In this document: positions 15,675 to 20,761 of the stretch, piece after piece
Layout of the letters: each line of letters begins with the position of its first letter
How positions within the stretch are numbered: position 1 is the stretch's first letter
Source of the DNA: Acidobacteriaceae bacterium
GTDB lineage: Bacteria; Acidobacteriota; Terriglobia; Terriglobales; SbA1
Direction of reading: 5' to 3'
NCBI GenBank assembly: GCA_003136335.1
Contig: PLEA01000506.1
Coordinates: 1-20,761 of the forward strand
Length of the DNA: 20,761 nt
Notes under the pieces: generated by a model
Databases searched by the model: none
Told to the model about the DNA's origin: nothing
The model's input: the letters and a program-made list of their open reading frames with translations, nothing else
Translations under genes and position numbers: made by a program

Positions 15675-16063
15675 CCGTTACGCGAAACCTTAAGATCGGG
15701 CTGCTGGGGCTGGGCGGAGGGCATTTGCGGCGTGGAGCGAGCTTCCTGCTCTCGCTCCACCACCGTCAAGGCGTCGCGCAGGTCCAGGAGAAAAGAGATC
15801 CGCTCGTGCAGGATTTCCTTCGATACCCAGACTTGGGCTTCCAGCAACTTGCTCCGCAACAAGTTATAAAAGCGCTCTAGATTGCGGGCCACCTGACCGC
15901 CAGATTGAAGGTTCAGCTGATTCTGCCGATGGCCGACGGCCAGTAGGGCATGATTGATCGAGCTGGTGCGGTCTTCCACCATCTGTCCGTACAGTAAGAC
16001 CACGAGTCCTACCGGGCTGGCGCCCTCAACTGCCGCTTCGCGATATGAGAGTCTTGCGTCCAT
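15662..16063 (-). CDS. fliS: Flagellin chaperone FliS (probably internally shortened)
   Basis: ATG 16063 gives 133 residues. The N terminus, SYREAAVEGASPVGLVVLLYGQMVED, and the later RTSSINHALLAVGHRQNQLN, GGQVARNLERFYNLLRSKLLEA and ISFLLDLRDALTVVE are diagnostic of FliS, the cytoplasmic chaperone that blocks premature flagellin polymerisation. The usual stretch of about 10-12 residues between LYGQMVED and RTSSINHALL seems to be missing. This would be an in-frame deletion in the first helix pair and might weaken flagellin binding. The Pro/Gln-rich C-terminal tail is longer than in enteric FliS. It is transcribed from the minus-strand sigma-28 promoter at 16289 together with the downstream small gene. 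No flagellin gene is present in the window. Confidence 0.85.
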   Translation of the reverse strand: MDARLSYREAAVEGASPVGLVVLLYGQMVEDRTSSINHALLAVGHRQNQLNLQSGGQVARNLERFYNLLRSKLLEAQVWVSKEILHERISFLLDLRDALTVVEREQEARSTPQMPSAQPQQPDLKVSRNGWSA

Positions 16064-16250
16064 CGGTTATAACTCCGAAGTTAAGAGTGGGTCCGGCGGG
16101 GATAGTCGCGCCCGAACTGGAAACGCTCGAGCCCAGCGTGCCCAGAACTTGCGTTGCTTCCTGCAGAAGCAGTGGGTACGCCTGTAGCGAGGCGTTGACC
16201 GAGTCGTATTCCTGCGTCAGCGCCGTCTGCTCGCTGGTCAGGGACCCCGA
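16026..16250 (-). pseudogene. fliD: fliD (filament cap), C-terminal remnant
   Basis: A minus-strand frame without a start codon reads SLTSEQTALTQEYDSVNASLQAYPLLL, then QEATQVLGTLGSS, matching the C-terminal coiled-coil of FliD. It continues to TGA at 16026-16028, overlapping the start of fliS. An in-frame TGA lies inside the sigma-28 -10 box at about 16263, so only some 70 codons are open. The bases between promoter and remnant (AAGAGGAAAGAAAT) look like the original leader and ribosome-binding site. This means roughly the first 85-90 percent of fliD was removed and its leader joined to its tail. Order fliD-fliS-fliT is standard and supports the assignment. Confidence 0.7.
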
Positions 16251-16262
16251 TTTCTTTCCTCT

Positions 16263-16289
16263 TCATCGGCAATTTCGTTTGCGGCTTTA
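16263..16289 (-). promoter_or_regulatory. Sigma-28 (FliA) promoter of the fliD-fliS-fliT operon
   Basis: On the minus strand: TAAAGCCG (16289-16282), 11 bases, then GCCGATGA (16270-16263). The spacing equals that of the flgM promoter. Thirteen of 16 positions agree with TAAAGTTT-N11-GCCGATAA, and the key TAAAG and GCCGAT cores are complete. It points into the fliD remnant and the open fliS gene. Confidence 0.85.
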
Positions 16290-16452
16290 GTTCGGTTCAA
16301 TCCCGCCACAGAAAAGGCGTAACCCCAATGAAATCGCGGGGGCGGTACACCCTCTAATCCTCCGACCTATCCTTGTCGATATTTAACGTAGGGCCGTGTC
16401 CGCACTTGGGATCATGTCCAGGAAAACTGGCCAAGGAGAGACAGGAATCGCG
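16290..16452. other. Divergent intergenic region fliD promoter / flbD
   Basis: These 163 bases lie between the minus-strand sigma-28 promoter and the plus-strand flbD start. AAGGAGA (16433-16439) is the flbD ribosome-binding site. A weak sigma-28-like plus-strand element near 16357-16376 (TAATCCTC, 12 bases, GTCGATAT) has poor matches and wrong spacing. No gene is seen. Confidence 0.4.
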
Positions 16453-16719
16453 ATGATTCAGCTCACTCGTCTGAACAGCAAACCTCTCGCGGTGAACTCG
16501 GACCTGATGAAGTTCGTCGAGGAATCACCCGACACGCTGGTCACCTTGATCGCGGGCGAAAAAATTGTGGTGCGTGAAAAAGCCGCGGAGGTTCTTGCCC
16601 GGATCATCGAATTCCGGCGCTCGGTGCTGCAGAGTCTTTCTTCGACTTGGGATCCGTCTTCTGCGCATGCATTGATTGCGAGGTCTTCCGAAACGGGGCG
16701 CCATGAGCCAGAAAGGTAA
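16453..16719 (+). CDS. flbD: Flagellar protein FlbD (FlbD/SwrD family)
   Basis: ATG 16453 with AAGGAGA upstream gives 88 residues. The first 60 match the small FlbD family: MIQLTRLNSKPLAVNSDLM, FVEESPDTLVTLIAGEKIVV, KAAEVLARIIEFRR. The tail to residue 88 is longer than in many homologues. This family (called SwrD in Bacillus, where it supports stator function) is usually encoded right before motA, as here: motA begins 2 bases after its stop. It is a short cytoplasmic protein without a membrane segment. It is intact, although its partner motA is broken. Confidence 0.9.
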   Translation: MIQLTRLNSKPLAVNSDLMKFVEESPDTLVTLIAGEKIVVREKAAEVLARIIEFRRSVLQSLSSTWDPSSAHALIARSSETGRHEPER

Positions 16720-16721
16720 GC

Positions 16722-17358
16722 GTGGATAAGTCCAGTCTCAGCGGGATCATTCTCGCTCTGGGCGGAATCATCGCGGGCCTGCTGCTCGAAGGTGGAAACT
16801 TTCGCCAGATTCTGCAGCCCACCGCTGCCATGATCGTCTTTGGGGGCACGCTGGTAGCGGTGATGTTGCAGTTTCCTCTGCCCGTCGTTGTGAATACGAT
16901 GCGGCGTTTCGGTTCGGTTTTCGTCAGTCCCAAGCAGAATCCTCAAGATACGATTCGCCGCTTGGTGCAATATGCGCAGAATGCGCGCCGGGAAGGCATC
17001 GTGTCCCTCGACGCCGCACTGTCGCAGATTGAAGATTCCTTTCTAAGAATGTCTCTGATGCTGGCCGTCGACGGCACTGAACCCGAGGAATTGCAAGATC
17101 ATGGAACTGGAACTCGACAACCAGGCGGAGTACGAAGAGCAGGTTCCGCAGGTATTTGAGTCGGCCGGTGGGTTCGCGCCCACGATCGGCATCATCGGAG
17201 CCGTTCTCGGACTGATGCAGGTCATGCAGCACCCCGACAAAATCGACGAAGTGGGCAGAGGAATCGCGGTCGCCTTCGTGGCCACGATCTACGGAGTAGA
17301 AGCACGCTCGCCGACTCCAAACCGTCAAAACCATCTGCCGCCCTCCCCTGACCTCTAG
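16722..17358 (+). pseudogene. motA: motA (flagellar stator), frameshifted and truncated
   Basis: A GTG start at 16722 opens DKSSLSGIILALGGIIAGLLLEGG, PTAAMIVFGGTLVAVMLQFPLP, the first two MotA membrane segments. The cytoplasmic domain follows (NPQDTIRRLVQYAQNARREGI, FLRMSLMLAVDGTEPEELQD). At about 17098 two bases are missing (GATCATGG where GAT-ATC-ATG is expected). The protein resumes in another frame with MELELDNQAEYEEQVPQVFESAGGFAPTIGIIGAVLGLMQVMQ and GRGIAVAFVATIYGV, including the conserved PTIGIIGAV of segment three. After VATIYGV the last membrane segment and tail are gone and unrelated sequence ends at 17358. motB, which normally follows, is absent. MotA forms the proton channel that drives rotation, and this copy cannot. 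Confidence 0.9.
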
Positions 17359-17381
17359 ACCTTGGCCACACCCACCTCCCT

Positions 17382-17578
17382 CCTAAGCGTCCTGCTCCCG
17401 CTTCGGACGCACTAAAGTCGCCATTTCTTCCGCCGATGAACAGTTAGTGACGGGATGGAACTGCGTGACGCTTCTCTTCGCGGAGAGCACACGTGTGAGT
17501 AAAGGGATCTTTCAAGCGGACCGGATCGCGGGGTTTCGTCCATCCTCCGCGATCGCAACCCGAAAGGCCTCGGCATGA
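17382..17578 (+). pseudogene. Unidentified gene remnant before cheR
   Basis: A frame open from just after a TAA at 17379-17381 ends in TGA 17576-17578, overlapping the cheR ATG as ATGA. It reads SRFGRTKVAISSADEQLVTG, GWNCVTLLFAESTRVSKG, IFQADRIAGFRPSSA, with no good start codon. The coupling overlap suggests that this is the true 3' end of a neighbouring gene. I do not recognise it as CheW, CheA, MotB or a chemoreceptor. It may be chance. Confidence 0.25.
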
Positions 17579-17937
17579 CAACTGCAGCGGTGCAATCTGC
17601 TTTTGTTCAGGATGGGCCACCTGACCCTGAACTCGTGCGCATCCGTGACCCGGTTTATCAAGTCGCCGGCATCTTCCACCCGGATAACAAGCTGCGACTG
17701 CTTTTCGACGGCTGCGGCCGGCGTATGAAAGAGCTGAAAACGCAAACCCTGCGCGAGTATTTCGAGTGCCTCACGATCGAGCCCACGCGGCCGACCGAGT
17801 TGATAGCGCTGCTGAATGAAATCACAATTGGCGAAACCTGTTTCTTTCGCAGTCAGCCCCAACTGGACGCACTGCGCCAGACTTCCTATATGGACGAAGT
17901 GCATGCACTCGTCCGCACAATCTACCGGACATGAGTC
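17575..17937 (+). pseudogene. cheR: cheR methyltransferase, catalytic domain deleted
   Basis: ATG 17575 opens a frame of 120 codons. Residues about 15-105 match the CheR N-terminal helical domain and the entry to the methyltransferase domain: YQVAGIFHPDNKLRLLFDGC, RRMKELKTQTLREYFECL, LIALLNEITIGETCFFRSQP, QLDALRQ. CheR proteins are about 270-290 residues, with an S-adenosylmethionine-binding GxGxxxGEE motif soon after this point. Here the protein jumps to TSYMDEVHALVRTIYRT and stops. The frame is open, so translation could yield a stub, but it has no cofactor site. The stop overlaps the cheB start, as in an intact cheR-cheB pair. Confidence 0.85.
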
Positions 17938-19016
17938 AGGACATTGCAACGCCTTCGCCGGTCCGCGTACTTGTGGTCGACGACAGCGCTTTCATGCGCA
18001 CCGCTCTCTCGCGCATGATCGTCTCCGAGTCCGGATTTGAGGTGGTCGCCACCGCCTGCAGCGGATCGGACGCGCTCGAAAAAATCGCTTCCCTGGATCC
18101 CGACGTCGTCACGCTCGACATTGAAATGCCCGGCATGAATGGGCTGGAAACTCTGCACTGCATCATGAATCAGTTTCCGCGTCCCGTCATCATGGTGAGC
18201 TCCAGCACAGAGAAAGACGCAGACAACACATTCAACGCACTCGCCGCCGGAGCCTTCGACTATGTACCCAAACACCTCTCGTCCGCTTCGCTCGACATTC
18301 TTCACATTCGGCAAGATCTCATCGCCAAGATTCGAGCCGCCGCCCAATCCCGAAAGCCAGGTTCGTCGGATGTTTGTTTCAGAAAGCCTCCCCAATCGTC
18401 CGTGTTACAAACTTGGGACTTTACCACTGCCCCCGCCATTGTCGCCCTGGGGACTTCAACCGGCGGCCCGAAAGCCCTTCAGGAGATTCTGCCTCTCTTC
18501 CCACCTGATCTCTCAGTGCCCATCCTGATCGTGCAGCACATGCCTGCCGGCTTTACCGGCCCTTTTGCACAACGGATGAATGCTCTCTGCTCCATCACCG
18601 TATGCGAGGCAACTCACGGCGAACCCATTCAGACGGGCGTAGTCTACATCGCTCCCGCTGGGACACACATGACTGTAGAACGTCCGTCCGATTCGCGAGC
18701 CATCATCCGCCTCGACACTCATCCGGAAGACTATCAGCACATTCCCTCAGTCGATGTCTTGATGAACTCGGTGGCCGAAGCCTTCAGAAATTTAGCCTTG
18801 GGAATCATCATGACCGGAATGGGCTCCGATGGTGCAGAAGGAATGAAGGCCATTCACCGTCAGGGCGGACTCACCATCGGCCAGGATGAAGCAAGTTGCA
18901 CGGTCTACAGCATGCCGCGTGCCTGCGCCGAGTTGGGCGTACTCACGCATTTGGTCCCGCTCTCAGAGATACCGGCGCACATCCTGCAAGCTACCCGTTA
19001 TCGCAGGCGTGCCTGA
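17931..19016 (+). CDS. cheB: Chemotaxis methylesterase/glutamine deamidase CheB
   Basis: The 361-residue protein is complete. The receiver domain has the acidic pair D17/D18, phospho-acceptor D63 in VVTLDIEMPGMNG, and K114. A linker leads to the methylesterase domain with catalytic Ser176 in GTSTGGP, His203 in VQHMPAGFTGPFA and Asp300 in MTGMGSDGAEGM. CheB removes methyl groups that CheR adds to chemoreceptors and deamidates receptor glutamines. The start overlaps the end of the cheR stub. cheA, cheW, cheY and receptor genes are not in the window. It is fully conserved although its antagonist cheR is dead, so it may serve receptors encoded elsewhere, or it may be the most recent survivor of the decay. 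Its end overlaps the opposite-strand response regulator by 26 bases. Confidence 0.96.
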   Translation: MSQDIATPSPVRVLVVDDSAFMRTALSRMIVSESGFEVVATACSGSDALEKIASLDPDVVTLDIEMPGMNGLETLHCIMNQFPRPVIMVSSSTEKDADNTFNALAAGAFDYVPKHLSSASLDILHIRQDLIAKIRAAAQSRKPGSSDVCFRKPPQSSVLQTWDFTTAPAIVALGTSTGGPKALQEILPLFPPDLSVPILIVQHMPAGFTGPFAQRMNALCSITVCEATHGEPIQTGVVYIAPAGTHMTVERPSDSRAIIRLDTHPEDYQHIPSVDVLMNSVAEAFRNLALGIIMTGMGSDGAEGMKAIHRQGGLTIGQDEASCTVYSMPRACAELGVLTHLVPLSEIPAHILQATRYRRRA

Positions 19017-19479
19017 ATCGATCTTCGGTTCCGATCTGAAGCCCCTTGCGATCCAGCAACTGCTTCACTCTTCGCAGCAGCCCCTCGCTCGAAAACGGCT
19101 TTGCTAAACATTCTTCCTGATTGCGCTCTCGCCGTTCCATCTGCTCCCCATAGCCGGTCACTAATAAGATCTTGAGTCCCGGATTCTCTCGCCGCAGTCT
19201 CCCTGCCAACGCCCGTCCATTCTCTCCGGGCAGAACCACGTCCGTTAGCAAAAGTCCCACTTCGCCGCTACTCTGATCGTAGACGCGAACCGCTTCCGCC
19301 GCATTTTTTGCGGTCAAAACCCGGTATCCGGCCGATCGCAAAACCTCACAGGTCACGTCCCGCACAAACGCTTCGTCTTCCACAAACAGAATAGTCTCCG
19401 CGCCCGCCAACGTTTCCGCGTCTGCGGCGCGACCCCATTCGCTTGCTTCTTCTAACCTCTCCGTCGTTTGTACCCCCAT
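18991..19479 (-). CDS. Stand-alone receiver-domain protein
   Basis: The ATG at 19479, preceded by GGAGGAG, is preferred over the upstream in-frame GTG at 19494. It yields 162 residues: a 28-residue leader, then a receiver domain with acidic residues E34/D35, phospho-acceptor D80 in LLLTDVVLPGENGRAL, VTGY, and K127 in LAKPF. It resembles the receiver attached to hybrid kinases (ILFVEDEAFVRDV). There is no output domain, and the tail (DRKGLQIGTEDRFRH) is short. A phosphorelay or regulator-sink role is possible; the partner kinase is unknown. It overlaps the cheB 3' end convergently by 26 bases. No lesion is seen. Confidence 0.85.
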   Translation of the reverse strand: MGVQTTERLEEASEWGRAADAETLAGAETILFVEDEAFVRDVTCEVLRSAGYRVLTAKNAAEAVRVYDQSSGEVGLLLTDVVLPGENGRALAGRLRRENPGLKILLVTGYGEQMERRERNQEECLAKPFSSEGLLRRVKQLLDRKGLQIGTEDRFRHACDNG

Positions 19480-19744
19480 GGCAGTCTCCTCCACTATCGC
19501 TGACTAGCCCCTCGAATCCTCGCGCCCACCCCTGCGCCAATCCACATCTGCCCTTAAGCAGATCGGCTGCCATAAGGGTCTGCGACGACTCGCAGCAAAA
19601 GCCGAAGGGAATGCAGTACTTAGGGGAGGAGAATCTTTCGAGAGATCGCGCGCGAGTTCCCCGGATCGTTCATTTCGGGAATCGCGCTCGGAACAGGAAA
19701 CCAATTCGGCACGCCAAATCTGCGGCGGCGCAACCAGCAACCAA
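19480..19744. other. Intergenic region between peptidase stop and receiver gene start
   Basis: These 265 bases lie downstream of the minus-strand peptidase gene and upstream of the minus-strand receiver gene. GGAGGAG (19486-19492) is the receiver gene's ribosome-binding site. I see no gene, strong terminator or clear promoter. Confidence 0.4.
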
Positions 19745-20761
19745 CTACTTCGGGCTCGTCAGAATCGTTTCATTCGGGTCGAGCACGATTTTGTGTGCCT
19801 CTACCGGAGCTGATAGACGAAACGAGGACTCCTCGCCGTCGGCGAACACCCGTCCCAACAGCACCGGCTGCTTGCCGGCAACCAGCGCGTATACCGGAAC
19901 CGAAGTCACCAGGTCTTGCGCCGCATCTTTCTGCAGGATCGTCCCGCTCACCACCGAACCCGCACCCTTCGGCGTGATCTTCACCCCTCTGAGTTCCAGC
20001 CTCGGCATCGACGTGCCGTTGATCCATCCGTTGAGGAACCACTCCAGCGAACTCTTGCCTTCGTAACGCAACGCTGGAGGCAGGTCTTCTGCGAAAACAT
20101 CCAGCAGTTCGCCCGTGCTGATAGATCTGCCTTCATACAGCTCCCGCACTTTTCGCAGCGCCCGCACGAAGGGCTCCTCCGTACTCCCGCTGCTCTTGCC
20201 CTTGCGTCCCACTTCTTGCAGGGCGGCATCTTTCAACATCGTCCGCAGCATGTGAAACAGCCACGTTCCCCGGCCATAGAGAATCTCTTCATACCCTTGG
20301 GGAAACCGCGACGACAGCAACCGCACACCCAGCGTCACAGGGCCTGCTTCCATCGGAGACATTCCATCTTTATTCTTTGTCCCTAAATCCCGGCGATACT
20401 TTTCCATAACCTGCCGGAAGCCTGCGGGATCCTTCTCCTGCAGCATCATCAGGGCGCAATAATTCGCCAACCCTTCGGAAAACCATTGGTCGCGGTAGCT
20501 GTTCCAGGTAACCAGATCTCCCCACCATTGATGCGCAGTCTCGTGCGCGGGAATCGATTGCTGGAGCAGGATTCGGTACGGGTCATAGTGTAGTTGTTCG
20601 CGCTGTTCCTGGTTGAGAAACGCATAGGACGACAGAAACACCAAGCTCGGCCACCCCTGGCTTTCGCGCCCCGGCATTTGTGTCAGGGCAAGGTGACTGT
20701 AGGGATACGGGCCAAAGCGGTCGGCATAATAGTGAATGGCGCGCGCCGCGGCCTCGCCGAC
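19745..20761 (-). CDS. M1-family zinc aminopeptidase, C-terminal part (5' end outside window)
   Basis: The frame is open from the right edge for 338 codons and ends at 19745. The zinc site is PAHETAHQWWGD (HExxH), followed after 18 residues by EGLANY, whose glutamate is the third ligand, as in the M1 (gluzincin) family. Before it come ADRFGPYPYSHLALTQMPG and WPSLVFLSSYAFL. The typical M1 GAMEN substrate loop is not obvious here: GRESQGWPS takes its place. After it comes GRGTWLFHMLRTML. The C-terminal part holds FLNGWINGTSMPRLEL and a beta-rich domain ending in VLDPNETILTSPK. Acidobacteria carry many secreted M1-like peptidases of this kind. The signal peptide would lie outside the window. No lesion is seen. 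Confidence 0.9.
   Translation of the reverse strand, partial: VGEAAARAIHYYADRFGPYPYSHLALTQMPGRESQGWPSLVFLSSYAFLNQEQREQLHYDPYRILLQQSIPAHETAHQWWGDLVTWNSYRDQWFSEGLANYCALMMLQEKDPAGFRQVMEKYRRDLGTKNKDGMSPMEAGPVTLGVRLLSSRFPQGYEEILYGRGTWLFHMLRTMLKDAALQEVGRKGKSSGSTEEPFVRALRKVRELYEGRSISTGELLDVFAEDLPPALRYEGKSSLEWFLNGWINGTSMPRLELRGVKITPKGAGSVVSGTILQKDAAQDLVTSVPVYALVAGKQPVLLGRVFADGEESSFRLSAPVEAHKIVLDPNETILTSPK

Noticed and set aside
15906..15932. Plus-strand TGAAGGTT-N11-GCCGATGG resembling a sigma-28 promoter
   Set aside because: It lies inside fliS coding sequence on the opposite strand, has four mismatches including the second base of the -35 box, and points to no plus-strand gene.
16357..16377. Weak sigma-28-like element before flbD (TAATCCTC, 12 bases, GTCGATAT)
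   Set aside because: The spacing is one base too long and both boxes match poorly compared with the two clear sites.

Overview
The window looks like a high-GC bacterial chromosome, most probably an acidobacterium (Terriglobia/Koribacter-like). That placement is inferred from gene style: a DUF5916/CBM9-type outer-membrane protein, a secreted PF04185 phosphoesterase, an M1 peptidase, and acidobacterial-style FliS, FlgN and FlbD. It has not been tested by any search. There is no CRISPR array, no intact insertion sequence and no rRNA.

Layout. Positions 1-7344 hold ordinary, intact genes: the end-truncated DUF5916 gene (-), ruvB (-), a secreted phosphoesterase (+) with a hairpin terminator, tRNA-Ser(GCU) (-), and a membrane diguanylate cyclase (-). 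Positions 7585-10237 hold three genes with ATGA overlaps: an OmpR-type response regulator, a degenerate histidine-kinase-like protein, and a sigma-54 activator that lacks its DNA-binding domain. Positions 10267-17937 hold what remains of a flagellar and chemotaxis locus. Positions 17931-20761 hold an intact cheB, a single-domain response regulator (-) and the 3' part of an M1 aminopeptidase gene (-).

The flagellar region is the striking part. Structural and motor genes are frameshifted, deleted or fused: a fleS/flrB-like sensor, fliL, fliM joined to the tail of flgI, flgJ, flgN, a possible flgL tail, fliD, motA and cheR. Basal-body, hook, flagellin and motB genes expected in such a cluster are absent. 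Regulatory and small genes keep open frames: the three-gene sigma-54 module, fliA (sigma-28), flgM (anti-sigma-28), a FliT-position gene, fliS (probably internally shortened), flbD and cheB.

Three promoters of the flagellar hierarchy are still readable. They are a sigma-54 -24/-12 element at 10267 in front of the dead sensor gene, a nearly perfect sigma-28 promoter (TAAAGTTT-N11-GCCGATAC) in front of flgM, and a second sigma-28 promoter on the minus strand in front of the fliD remnant. The locus therefore reads as a motility island in decay whose transcriptional circuit has outlived the machine it controlled. The flanking housekeeping genes are free of frameshifts, which argues against poor sequence as the cause. 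An assembly artefact cannot be excluded from the sequence alone.
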